The notes: a model not told the origin generated them from the letters alone. A stretch of 11,106 bases of DNA from an uncultured Pseudomonadales bacterium (GCA_947258895.1 CAMYKE010000044.1:1-11106); one strand, 5' to 3'. Shown: positions 1 to 7,541, counted from the first letter of the stretch. Program-made: numbers and translations.

Positions 1-736
1 CGACTGTCAGCTGGGAAAAATCAGCAGGTGTAAGGAAGCTGCGCGCCACCCGCACTTCAAAATCACGGTCGGTAGATTCAACCTCACCGGCTGGCAGTTC
101 CACATTCTCGGAACGGATCACTTGCTCTACATCCGTCACCGTGATCCCGCGCGCCGCCATGGCATTGCGGTCGAGGAAGACCTTCATTGCGTAAGTGCGC
201 CCGCCCCCAATTTGAACCCTGGCTACCCCTTCAACAATGGACAACCTGTCAACCAGAAAACGTTCCGCGTAATCCGTCAGCTCCATCACATCGAGGTTGG
301 TACTGCGCAGGTTATACCAAACCACGACGTTCTCATCCGAGTTGGCTTTTGCCACTTCCGGTGGTTCCGCCTGGTCTGGCAAACTATTTAATACCCGGCT
401 CACACCTTCTCGTACGTCATTGGCGGCGGCGTCAATGTCTCGGCTCAGCTGGAACTCGATGGTGATATCCGAGCGTCCGTTCCGGCTCGTAGATGTAATA
501 TTCTTAATGCCCTCTATGCCGGAAATACGATCTTCAATTAGCTGTGTTATTCGGGTTTCGACAATATTTGCGGAGGCGCCAGGATACTGCGTATTGATGC
601 TGACAACAGGCGGGTCAATATCCGGATATTCACGCAGCGAAAGCATGCTTACCGCCACCACTCCGAAGATAACCAGCAGCAGATTTACTACGGTGGCGAA
701 TACCGGGCGCTTAACAGAAGCATCGGATAACCACAT
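1..736 (-). CDS. RND efflux permease (HAE1 type), N-terminal part, cut by the window edge
   Basis: This is the inner-membrane pump subunit of a tripartite efflux system, which would use proton motive force to expel hydrophobic compounds through the adaptor encoded just upstream. The reading frame starts at the ATG at 736-734 and stays open for about 245 residues to the left edge, so only the N-terminal quarter of a protein usually near 1,000-1,050 residues is visible. It begins MWLSDASVKRPVFATVVNLL, the typical cytoplasmic start with the conserved KRP before TM1 (residues about 10-31). The periplasmic signature REYPDIDPPVVSI follows, then porter-domain sequence including TSTSRNGRSDITIEF and IGGGRTYAMKVFLD. 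The start lies 3 bases after the adaptor stop, so the two genes are almost certainly co-transcribed. Family assignment is firm; substrate cannot be told from this part. Confidence 0.95.
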   Translation of the reverse strand, partial: MWLSDASVKRPVFATVVNLLLVIFGVVAVSMLSLREYPDIDPPVVSINTQYPGASANIVETRITQLIEDRISGIEGIKNITSTSRNGRSDITIEFQLSRDIDAAANDVREGVSRVLNSLPDQAEPPEVAKANSDENVVVWYNLRSTNLDVMELTDYAERFLVDRLSIVEGVARVQIGGGRTYAMKVFLDRNAMAARGITVTDVEQVIRSENVELPAGEVESTDRDFEVRVARSFLTPADFSQLTV

Positions 737-739
737 GGC

Positions 740-1801
740 TTATCCCTCTTGTCCGGCGTTTAGCACATTCACCGGCGAGCCATCTCTCACCCTCAATGTG
801 CCTTCCGTTACCACGGTGTCGCTTTCGCCAAGACCGCCCAGGATCTGAACAAGGCCCGGTTTTCGCTCTCCCAGTGTGACTTCCGTCTGCCGGACAACAG
901 CACCGTCAAGCACAAACACGTATTGTTTATCCTGTACAGGCACCAGTGCTTTCTCCGGAACGACCAAAGCATCCAGAACCCGCTTTTCCACGGTAATTAG
1001 CAACAGCATTCCCGCGCGAAGGCGAGCTGAAGAGTTATCAATTATTGCGCGCACCAGCACCGATCGGCTAACTGGATCGATGCGCGAATCGACGGTGCTG
1101 ATGATGCCCTCAAATGTTTGCGCCGGATAGGCGACAGAACTTGCCGTGATGCGTTGTCCCTTCGCGAGACTGGCGAGGTGGTTTTCCGCCACGCTGAAAT
1201 CCACTTTAATCACACTGATATCGTCCAGTGTGGTGATAACGTCTGCCGGACGTACCAATGAACCCTTACTCACTTCGCGAATACCGAGCAGCCCGCTGAA
1301 TGGTGCTCGAATCTGCAAGTCGTTCAGCTGAGCTTTAGCCACATCAAGTTGCGCCCTGAGTGCTTCTACACGAGCTTGCTGCTCGTCGAAAATCTGTTCG
1401 GATGTAGCGCTGGATGCTCGCAGATTTTTCACCCGATCAAGCTGACGCGTCGCTACGCCGATGTTGGCTTCGAGCTCTTCGATGCGGGCCAATTCCTCCT
1501 GGTTGTTCAGTTGCACCAGGAGTTTTCCGGCTTCCACCGTCTCACCATCATCAAACATGACATCCGCTACAACGTCTGTTTCCTGCGCAGTAATGGTCAC
1601 GGACTCATTGGCTTTGGCAGTCCCCAGCGCTTTAATGGTTACCGGAAATGCCTGGCGGGCCACCCTGGTCACTTTGACCGGCGTGGAACGAACTTGCGCG
1701 CCTTGCGTTGCCTCGTCTTCTGGCAGATAGAGGTAAGCCAGAAAAACGGCCAGAAGTACGACCGCCAGTATTAGCGGAGAAACGCTTGGTTTCAGAAACA
1801 T
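740..1801 (-). CDS. RND efflux periplasmic adaptor (membrane fusion protein, HlyD/AcrA-like)
   Basis: A 353-residue membrane fusion protein that would bridge the RND pump encoded downstream to an outer-membrane channel. Residues 7-26 form one hydrophobic N-terminal anchor or uncleaved signal with no lipobox cysteine. Two lipoyl half-motifs lie at about 66-100 (ending DDGETVEAGKLLVQLNN) and 160-195 (DLQIRAPFSGLLGIREVSKG). They flank an alpha-helical hairpin (about 103-160) rich in Glu, Ala, Gln and Leu. The beta-barrel (about 200-270, including DSRIDPVSRSVLVRA) and membrane-proximal domain (about 272-345, VVPEKALVPVQ) follow. Length fits the family. The ATG at 1801-1799 is preceded by an AGGAAAGGA Shine-Dalgarno run at 1812-1804. 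It is the first gene of the visible operon; no adjacent regulator or outer-membrane factor is present in the window. Confidence 0.95.
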   Translation of the reverse strand: MFLKPSVSPLILAVVLLAVFLAYLYLPEDEATQGAQVRSTPVKVTRVARQAFPVTIKALGTAKANESVTITAQETDVVADVMFDDGETVEAGKLLVQLNNQEELARIEELEANIGVATRQLDRVKNLRASSATSEQIFDEQQARVEALRAQLDVAKAQLNDLQIRAPFSGLLGIREVSKGSLVRPADVITTLDDISVIKVDFSVAENHLASLAKGQRITASSVAYPAQTFEGIISTVDSRIDPVSRSVLVRAIIDNSSARLRAGMLLLITVEKRVLDALVVPEKALVPVQDKQYVFVLDGAVVRQTEVTLGERKPGLVQILGGLGESDTVVTEGTLRVRDGSPVNVLNAGQEG

Positions 1802-1818
1802 AATCCTTTCCTGTTAGT

Positions 1819-1927
1819 AAAAAGGGCGATTCGGGATTCAGTCGCCAGACTGAACGGCATTCCTCCCCGTTTCGGAGGAATAAAAACTGTGGTTATAATC
1901 GTGCCCGGTTGCGTCTTTATCCGGGCA
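1819..1927 (-). promoter_or_regulatory. Structured 5' leader of the efflux operon with a possible attenuator
   Basis: Three perfect stem-loops lie just upstream of the adaptor gene. They are a 7-bp stem at 1902-1908/1921-1927 (CCCGG core), an 8-bp stem ATTCCTCC/GGAGGAAT at 1859-1866/1874-1881, and a 7-bp stem TTCAGTC/GACTGAA at 1837-1843/1848-1854 with a 4-base loop. Read on the minus strand, the last hairpin overlaps an alternative stem GGCGA/TCGCC (1846-1842 with 1829-1825) followed by C and five T (1823-1819), which resembles a weak intrinsic terminator. The two pairings cannot form together, as in a transcription attenuator. The structures are seen directly; the regulatory role is inference, and the terminator stem is only 5 bp. 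Confidence 0.35.
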
Positions 1928-2517
1928 TTATTGCCTAGCTTGCGGTTCCTGGTCGGAGGGAAAGCATTATTTGCACGGAGTACGAACTTCTGATGCATTA
2001 TGAATTTCAGTGCAGGTAAGATAATCTTGGTATTGGCGATAAGCAAATGAGATCAGCAACACCTCCCATCTTTTCTTCATTTTTCAGATGCATTCAGTGA
2101 ACATCGAGCTGAAATCCCCCGGCTGTGGCTTGAACAGGAGAGTTTGGGGTCAGTGTAAAAACTTTGAGCCTAGCGTCCCGTCAGGCGCTGGTTATACTCA
2201 ACACACTGTCGTTAAAATCTGGGAAGTGACTATCAACTTGAATCATCGGTTGTGAAAAGAATTTGCGAAGCCGACTAGTTTTACGAGGGCACCTTAACAG
2301 CTGAGAAGTTCGGCTTATAGGCAATATTAGGGGTACGATTCGTCATTCTAAAAGCTCAACGAAGGTCTGTTTCTAGGACCCTGCGGTTGTTCAGGTCCGC
2401 AAAATCCGGAATCGGAAATAGACGCCACCAGAAGATTGTCGCGGCCAGAGAAACCGATGTAGTTCTATCGACTCCAAACCGACAGACAGGATCTGGGTAT
2501 TATGTGTCGGAGTGGTT

Positions 2518-2571
2518 TATCAATCGAGTCGGAATCAAAAGGGTCATCAAAAGGGTCAGACTCGATTGATA
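2518..2571. repeat. 13-bp inverted repeat enclosing a 12-bp tandem repeat
   Basis: The arms TATCAATCGAGTC (2518-2530) and GACTCGATTGATA (2559-2571) are perfect reverse complements. Between them lie two adjacent copies of ATCAAAAGGGTC (2534-2545 and 2546-2557). The right arm contains GGGTCAGACTCGATTGAT, a string resembling intergenic sequences seen near small REP or IS-type elements in gammaproteobacteria; that comparison is from memory. It could form a cruciform or RNA hairpin, or be an end of a decayed element. No T-run follows it, so it is not an ordinary terminator. Confidence 0.75.
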
Positions 2572-2690
2572 CGGTACCAGGTATCGGCTTGGTTTGAACG
2601 AAAAGCAGTTCTGGAGACCAGCAATAACCGTTTATGGCATAACAGGTTAAACCGAACCGGACCGAACCTGCTTGGGGGCTAGCTCATTGA

Positions 2691-2725
2691 AGCCGCCACA
2701 CTGACAAGGTGTCCGGGTGCGGTTC
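2691..2725 (+). ncRNA. Possible degenerate group II intron domain V-like fold
   Basis: AGCCGC (2691-2696) can pair with GCGGTT (2719-2724), enclosing an inner stem ACACT/GGTGT (2698-2702/2708-2712) with a GACAA loop. The order AGCC, inner hairpin, CGGTTC, over about 35 bases, recalls group II intron domain V. The 3' bulge here is about six bases instead of the usual two, the loop is not a proper GNRA tetraloop, and no reverse transcriptase frame is nearby. It may be only a chance hairpin or a heavily decayed remnant. Confidence 0.15.
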
Positions 2726-3032
2726 TCATTGTGGCTCGAGAGACTAACCGTCCTCTCAAAAAGAGGCCAGATATATGACTACTGACTTGTTTTACGAAAA
2801 CCGATGCTCAAAACCCGGCAGAACAAACAGGTGCTTTATGCTTGCCATTCAGCGCGGGTCCTTATAAGACCCCAAATATCTCTCAGCGTGTTTCCGCGGC
2901 TCGAGCGGATAGCTCGACTGCCTGCCGGGGCATTTTGCCGATCTTACTTTCATCAAACCCTGCCCCAGCGGTCAGGGAGCGCTCAGACGGATTTGCAGAT
3001 CGAGATACGGACGAAAGAATGCGGCGCGAGGC

Positions 3033-4796
3033 TCAGCTTGTTGCCGATACCGTGCTCGCCGGCGTCTGCTCCCGATCCAATGCCTTGCTGCGCTGCAGAT
3101 CCCACCACGCAAACGCGAAGTAGATGAGCGTGCACCAGATGGTGACATCGTAAAACATCTCGCGATTGACGTAGTAGTCGTAAAGATTCGGGCTGTTGAA
3201 CAGGACACGCCAGGCAAGCACAGCCGGCACTACCAGACCGATTACGATCCACACCGCCCGAATTCCCATGGTCAGCACGGATCTGTCCTTGACATGGACA
3301 TGGTTTTCCTCCGTCGCCAGTTGGGCATGATACGCTTCAACTTTCTTAGCGAACTCCTGCTCGCGCTTTTCGGCCTCAGGATAGTTCCTATAAGCGCCGG
3401 CTCTCCTCGCCAAAACAGTGTAGACGATGATCGATACCACCCAGGTCGGCAGGAACAGGTAAACAAAGTATATGATGTCGAGGGCATTCAGCCCGAAACC
3501 AAACACCAGGCAGATCGCCCAGGTGATCAGCGCAGGCGTGTTGTCCTTGACGCCCTTGAGGCGGTGCCAATTGCTCTTGTAGCCGAGCCGCGGAAAGATG
3601 TGCTGCTCGGCGAATACGATGCCGCCGAGTGGCACCAGGGTGAGTCCCGCATAGGTAATAATGGGCAGGATTTGGCGATAGATGAACGGGAAACAGCTTC
3701 CGACCACGACCACGGCCCCGACGGCAAGCGTTACCTTCTGGCGTGCGATGCTGGGGAATACCGCCTGGGCCGCGAGACCCGCTCGGTAGAGGTTGGGGTT
3801 GGCCGTTGTCCATCCCGCGATGATAACGATCACAAAACCGGTGGCGCCAAGCGCGTAGTAGGCAACGTCCCCGGGTGAAACCACAGCGATACTCAATTTC
3901 ATGATCGACGCCGTCGCTGCCCCCATCAGGGCCGCAGAAATCCAGGCGACATAGTGGCCGAACATCATACCGGTTGCGGTACAAAGACCGTAGATCGATT
4001 TTTTCGCGTAGCGCAGGAGCGCCATGTCGACAAGGCCAAAATGCGCGAACGTATTCGCCGCCCAGGCGAAGCCTATCACTTCCACCAATCCGATCCCGGG
4101 TTCCCCTTCAGCATTGATGCCGGTAAACACGGTGGTTCCCGCGAGGCCGACGAAATCGGAGAAACTCGCCAGCGTCGTGTACCCGGTCAACGCTTCGTTC
4201 AACGCCGGTATCAGCACCATGCCGCCGGCGGTGAACATCACCATCAGCCAGGGTGTGCAAATGGTGGCAAACTCGGCCACCACATTGAAACCGTAATAGG
4301 CCACCAGCACCGCGATCACGCTCGCCGAGGCGGCAATCATTACAAAGTACAAATTGGTGGGATACGGATAGACCTGCGGAGGAATATCGAACAGCGCCCG
4401 AACCGCGGTCGCCGACACGGTGATCATGGCCGCCGAGATGGCCACGAAGATCAGCACGTTCGCACCGTTGTAGAGCCGCGACATCTTCTCGCCCATGTTG
4501 TGTTCGATATAGGTGTAGAGACTGAGGCGCACTTTGACCGCGATCGGCGCCGTGATGAGCCAGAAGCTCAGCGAGGCCAGCGTGTTGCCGATGAGGAGCC
4601 CGATCAGGATGTCCTCGATGGTGGCGCCCATCGCCACGAACGCGGCGCCGATGACGAATTCGGTTGCGGCGACGTGTTCCGAGCCATAAAGGCCAAGGAA
4701 GTGAGTGGCGCCATGCAGCCGGTGCTTGGGCACGGGCAGTTGTTCGTCATCTATTTCGGATATGGAGCCTTGATGATCGCGGATGGTATTAGTCAT
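3033..4796 (-). CDS. NCS1-family nucleobase/cation symporter-like transporter (purine-cytosine permease family)
   Basis: A 587-residue polytopic inner-membrane protein with about 12-14 hydrophobic segments (roughly 42-57, 62-84, 113-133, 148-168, 175-197, 236-256, 268-298, 310-330, 356-394, 420-463, 510-533 and 547-566). Family members import purines, pyrimidines, allantoin, hydantoins or related compounds with Na+ or H+. The segment GWTTANPNLYRAGLA (328-342) matches the conserved NCS1 region with its Asn-Pro-Asn-Leu-Tyr core. It is longer than classical NCS1 proteins of about 420-500 residues. The extra length includes a charged cytoplasmic-type segment at about 464-506 that looks helical, plus two C-terminal helices. 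The ATG at 4796-4794 follows a clear AAGGGGATG ribosome-binding site. It lies 133 bases downstream of the solute-binding protein gene on the same strand. Family is fairly secure; substrate is unknown. Confidence 0.85.
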   Translation of the reverse strand: MTNTIRDHQGSISEIDDEQLPVPKHRLHGATHFLGLYGSEHVAATEFVIGAAFVAMGATIEDILIGLLIGNTLASLSFWLITAPIAVKVRLSLYTYIEHNMGEKMSRLYNGANVLIFVAISAAMITVSATAVRALFDIPPQVYPYPTNLYFVMIAASASVIAVLVAYYGFNVVAEFATICTPWLMVMFTAGGMVLIPALNEALTGYTTLASFSDFVGLAGTTVFTGINAEGEPGIGLVEVIGFAWAANTFAHFGLVDMALLRYAKKSIYGLCTATGMMFGHYVAWISAALMGAATASIMKLSIAVVSPGDVAYYALGATGFVIVIIAGWTTANPNLYRAGLAAQAVFPSIARQKVTLAVGAVVVVGSCFPFIYRQILPIITYAGLTLVPLGGIVFAEQHIFPRLGYKSNWHRLKGVKDNTPALITWAICLVFGFGLNALDIIYFVYLFLPTWVVSIIVYTVLARRAGAYRNYPEAEKREQEFAKKVEAYHAQLATEENHVHVKDRSVLTMGIRAVWIVIGLVVPAVLAWRVLFNSPNLYDYYVNREMFYDVTIWCTLIYFAFAWWDLQRSKALDREQTPASTVSATS

Positions 4797-4911
4797 TTTG
4801 TCATCCCCTTAATTTTTGTTTTAAGCGATTCTGTTTGAGAGCTTAATCTACATATGGAGCAGGTTGTCGACTCTTGGCTTCTGTCTGTACACGTGGATGT
4901 CGGATAGAGTG

Positions 4912-4931
4912 AGAGGCTGGTCGCGGCCTCT
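4912..4931 (-). terminator. Small hairpin overlapping the binding-protein stop codon
   Basis: AGAGGC (4912-4917) and GCCTCT (4926-4931) form a 6-bp stem with an 8-base loop that overlaps the TAG stop of the binding-protein gene. No T-run follows on the minus strand, so strong termination is unlikely. It might stabilise the 3' end of the binding-protein message or partly separate its expression from that of the transporter gene. Confidence 0.25.
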
Positions 4932-6255
4932 ATTTTCCAAGCAAGCTGGTGCGCTCGATCACCTTTCCGGTCACCCACTGCGCGTTGGCCAGAGCCTCTT
5001 CGCTCGATATGGTCCCTTCCAGCGACAGCGCGAATCGTTGTCCGACAGCAGTGCCGATGCTCTGGAACTCGGGAATCGCGACAAACTGTATTCCGGTATA
5101 AGGCACGTCCTCGACGGTCGGGTTCTTCGGATCGGCTGCCTGGATTGAGGCGAGCGTCATCTCGGCGAACGGCGCCGCGTCGAGATAAGCGGGGTTTTGG
5201 TAAAGTGAGGTGCGGGTGCCCGGCGGTACGCTCGCCCAGCCTTCCTTCTCCGCGATGAGTTCAGTGTATTCACTGGACGTAGCCCAAGCGACGAATTTCT
5301 TGGCCGCTTCCTGATGTTGCGAGCCCGCCGATATCGCCAGCGTCCAGGCCCACAGCCAGTTGCTGCGCTTACCGAGCCCCCTGTCCGGGGCAAGTGCAAA
5401 GCCGACGCTGTCGACGACTCTGGATCGTTCTGAGTTGGTGATCGCAGAGGCCGCAACCGTGGCGTCGATCCATATGCCGCACTTGCCGTCCTGGAATAAC
5501 GCGAGGTTCTCATTGTAACCGTTCGTCCAGGCGTCGGGAGGACCGTAATCCTTCAACAGCTGCAGATAGTCGTTGAGCGTGGTCGCCCAGGCCGTGCTAT
5601 CGAACTGCGGCCGCCAGTTCTCGTCGAACCAACGCGCGCCGTACGAATTGGCCATGGCGGTCAGCAAGGCCATGTTCTCGCCCCAGCCCGGCTTGCCACG
5701 CAGGCAGATGCCGTAGACCTGGTTGCTCTTGTCGGTAATCGCCGCCGCCGCCTTCCTGATGAAGTCCCAGGTGGGATCAGCGGGCATTTGTAGCCCGGCC
5801 TTGTCGAACAGGTCGGTCCGGTACATGGTGAACGAGGACTCACCGTAGAACGGAGCCGCGTAGAGCGTGCCGCCGATCGACAGGCCTGCGCGGATCGGTG
5901 GCAGAATATCGTCGACGTCGTAGCCGCCGGGCATGTTATTCAGTGGCACCAGCCAGTCGCGGTCGGCCCAGATGGGTACTTCGTAGGTCCCGATGGTTAC
6001 GACATCGAAGCGTCCGCTGCCGGTCGCGATATCGGTGGTGACGCGCTGGCGTAAAACGTTTTCTTCGAGCGTTACCCAGTTGAGTTCGATACCCGGGTTG
6101 GCCTCGGTGAAGTTCGCCGACAGCGCCTGCATCCGGATCATGTCGTCATTGTTGACGGTCGCGATCGTAATCGTCGTCTGCGCCTGGGCGAGGCTTGCGG
6201 CGCAACCGAGACCGAAGGCGATACCACTGATAAACACGGACTTGAAAATTTTCAT
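4930..6255 (-). CDS. Periplasmic sugar/polyol-binding protein (ABC family 1, SmoE/MtlE-like)
   Basis: A 441-residue extracellular solute-binding protein of the maltose/polyol group. The N-terminus MKIFKSVFISGIAFGLGCAA is a Sec signal peptide with likely cleavage after AQA (residue 25). The mature protein starts TTITIATVNNDDMIRMQALS, and the early motifs FTEANPGIELNWVTLEENVL and FDVVTIGTYEVPIWADRDWL match sorbitol/mannitol-binding proteins of alpha- and gammaproteobacteria. The mid-protein stretch GKCGIWIDATVAAS and C-terminal AKKFVAWATSSEYTELIA are also typical of the family. Length is normal and no frame damage is seen. The ATG at 6255-6253 has a strong GGAGGA at 6266-6261. The gene is transcribed away from the AraC regulator, a common arrangement for a regulated uptake locus. 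Its usual partners, two permeases and an ATPase, are missing here; an NCS1 transporter gene follows instead. Confidence 0.92.
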   Translation of the reverse strand: MKIFKSVFISGIAFGLGCAASLAQAQTTITIATVNNDDMIRMQALSANFTEANPGIELNWVTLEENVLRQRVTTDIATGSGRFDVVTIGTYEVPIWADRDWLVPLNNMPGGYDVDDILPPIRAGLSIGGTLYAAPFYGESSFTMYRTDLFDKAGLQMPADPTWDFIRKAAAAITDKSNQVYGICLRGKPGWGENMALLTAMANSYGARWFDENWRPQFDSTAWATTLNDYLQLLKDYGPPDAWTNGYNENLALFQDGKCGIWIDATVAASAITNSERSRVVDSVGFALAPDRGLGKRSNWLWAWTLAISAGSQHQEAAKKFVAWATSSEYTELIAEKEGWASVPPGTRTSLYQNPAYLDAAPFAEMTLASIQAADPKNPTVEDVPYTGIQFVAIPEFQSIGTAVGQRFALSLEGTISSEEALANAQWVTGKVIERTSLLGK

Positions 6256-6341
6256 CTCTTTCCTCCAATGGCATCTTTTATTTATTCATCCTATTAGCGT
6301 GCCCGGGTACTGCGTAGACTGTTCACGGTATACGCTCAGCT

Positions 6342-6370
6342 TGAATAAAAGCTAGTATTTTAACCGCCAA
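6342..6370 (-). promoter_or_regulatory. Candidate sigma-70 promoter for the binding-protein gene
   Basis: On the minus strand TTGGCG (6370-6365) and TATTCA (6347-6342) are separated by 17 bases, a plausible -35/-10 pair, and lie about 90 bases upstream of the binding-protein start. The 167-base divergent region (6256-6422) must also hold the regulator's own promoter and any AraC-type operator. I could not pick out a convincing pair of direct-repeat half-sites. The match to consensus is modest. Confidence 0.3.
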
Positions 6371-6422
6371 TCTCTATACTTTTCTGTGCTATTCTGACTC
6401 GGGATGGAAGGAAACACAAGCC

Positions 6423-7319
6423 GTGGAACAAGTGCAAACGACACAAGGAATGCCTGAGCTGGAAATTGGCGAGAAAGAATCAGGCGCCATCCGTTACCTC
6501 GAACACGGCTCTCCTCACTGGCGAATCCGCTGGCATTGTCACGACGAGTACGAATTGCACCTGATCGTCGCCAGTAGTGGCAAAATGTTCATCGGCGATT
6601 ATATTGGTAAATTCAGACCTGGCTGCCTGGTCCTGACCGGCCCCCGCGTGCCTCACAACTGGGTCAGCTTTGGCATCGATGGAACCCGTTATGCGCTGCG
6701 TGATCACATCGTACACTTCGAGCATGAGGCCATTGCCAGCGCCGCTACCGCCTTGCCGGAATTACGCATGTTGCTACCCTTGCTAGAGCGTTCCAGGCAC
6801 GGTATCGAGTTTTTGAACCACGGGGAAATCGCCGAGAAGTATCTGTTGCAGATCAGGGAATCGGATGGCGCGGCGCGTCTGGGCTATTTCTGCGAACTGC
6901 TGGATAGCCTGGCCCGTAGTCCGGACCAACGGCAATTGTCGACCATTCAGTTCGATTTACCCGAGGCTGAAGATTTGCAGGGAAAAATCGACCTCGTGAT
7001 CGAATACGTGATGGAACACTATCGGAGTAAAATCTCAATGGCGCAGGTTGCAGACATCGTCGGCATGAGCGAGAACCATTTCTCGCGTTTTTTTCGCAAG
7101 ACCACGGGCAACCGTTTCAGAGAATTCGTCAATCGGGTCAGGGTCGCCAAAGCCTGTGACCTACTGGCCCAAACCGGCATGACTATTACCTATATTTGTC
7201 ATGAAGTCGGCTTCAACAATGTCGCCAACTTCAACCGGCGGTTCGCGCAGTACAAACAGATATCTCCTAGCAAGTATCGCCAACTGGTAAGTCAACGCTA
7301 TACTCACCAGAAGAGGTGA
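6423..7319 (+). CDS. AraC/XylS-family transcriptional regulator, MtlR-like
   Basis: A 298-residue regulator. The N-terminal half carries a cupin-type ligand-binding fold: WRIRWHCHDEYELHLIVASS at residues 33-52, with the metal/ligand-type H.H.E pattern, then IGDYIGKFRPGCLVLTGP and VPHNW. The C-terminal half has the two AraC helix-turn-helix units at about 206-228 (MAQVADIVGMSENHFSRFF) and 254-276 (ITYICHEVGFNNVANFNRRF), ending in the family signature ISPSKYR. The cupin half resembles Pseudomonas MtlR, the activator of mannitol/sorbitol/arabitol uptake genes. The GTG start at 6423 is preceded by GGAAGGA with suitable spacing. It is divergent from the binding-protein gene and very probably controls it. 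The ligand is inferred to be a polyol or sugar. Confidence 0.93.
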   Translation: MEQVQTTQGMPELEIGEKESGAIRYLEHGSPHWRIRWHCHDEYELHLIVASSGKMFIGDYIGKFRPGCLVLTGPRVPHNWVSFGIDGTRYALRDHIVHFEHEAIASAATALPELRMLLPLLERSRHGIEFLNHGEIAEKYLLQIRESDGAARLGYFCELLDSLARSPDQRQLSTIQFDLPEAEDLQGKIDLVIEYVMEHYRSKISMAQVADIVGMSENHFSRFFRKTTGNRFREFVNRVRVAKACDLLAQTGMTITYICHEVGFNNVANFNRRFAQYKQISPSKYRQLVSQRYTHQKR

Positions 7320-7464
7320 AGATGCCGAAGAGGTATACGGACTCGCTTGTGCCCACTCTGGAAATCTACGGAGCTTCTCTATAAGTTCTGGTTCCGATCG
7401 AGTTTTGCTGATTATTCGCTCCACCCTTTCCGCCAGCAATTTGAGCTGTTGATTTTCTTATCAC

Positions 7465-7541
7465 GTCCTTGTGGCACAACTGGATAGCGCGACGCCCTCC
7501 TAAGGCGTAAGTTGCAGGTTCGAATCCCGCCGGGGACGCCA
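7465..7541 (+). tRNA. tRNA-Arg (anticodon CCU), slightly degenerate
   Basis: A full cloverleaf with encoded CCA. The acceptor stem is GTCCTTG/CGGGGAC with G73. The D-arm carries GG and A20. The anticodon stem ACGCC/GGCGT is perfect around CTCCTAA, giving anticodon CCU at 7499-7501. The T-loop is TTCGAAT. A20 and C35, known arginine identity elements, are present. There is one A.C mismatch in the D-stem (7476/7488), one in the T-stem (7516/7528), and two G.U pairs in the acceptor stem. It could be a functional minor-codon tRNA with unusual pairing or a decaying second copy. The gene sits at the border between the metabolic block and the region rich in mobile-element debris, and tRNA-Arg(CCU) genes are known integration targets. 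Confidence 0.85.

Larger units (their letters stand above)
2047..3032. other. Gene-poor interval between efflux operon and NCS1 transporter gene
   Basis: I find no convincing protein gene in this stretch of nearly 1 kb. Short open frames (2387-2569, 2804-3127, 2842-3123) have no recognisable domains, no good ribosome-binding sites and unlikely compositions. The visible structure is a 13-bp inverted repeat around a tandem repeat near 2518-2571, a hairpin-rich patch at 2643-2766 including CAGGTT/AACCTG arms, and a possible domain-V-like RNA fold near 2691-2725. The interval may be the scar of a lost mobile element. Confidence 0.5.

Noticed and set aside
297..848. A 183-residue plus-strand frame
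   Set aside because: It is antisense to the RND permease and adaptor genes, whose proteins are clearly recognisable; its Ser/Thr-rich composition is typical of shadow frames.
1792..2046. An 84-residue minus-strand frame upstream of the adaptor gene
   Set aside because: It overlaps the structured leader and the adaptor start, has no recognisable domain, and lacks a good ribosome-binding site.
2534..2557. Tandem 12-base copies considered as the start of a CRISPR array
   Set aside because: There are only two abutting copies with no spacers, and no cas genes are present in the window.
2752..2766. CCTCT/AGAGG hairpin considered as a terminator
   Set aside because: The stem is only 5 bp and no T-run follows on the plus strand; there is also no gene directly upstream that it would terminate.
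2804..3127. Overlapping plus-strand frames of 107 and 93 residues
   Set aside because: They end inside the NCS1 gene on the opposite strand, and neither shows a domain or a plausible ribosome-binding site.
3954..4838. A 294-residue plus-strand frame
   Set aside because: It lies opposite the NCS1 transporter gene, is very rich in His, Arg and Gly, and has no domain; it is an antisense shadow caused by codon bias.
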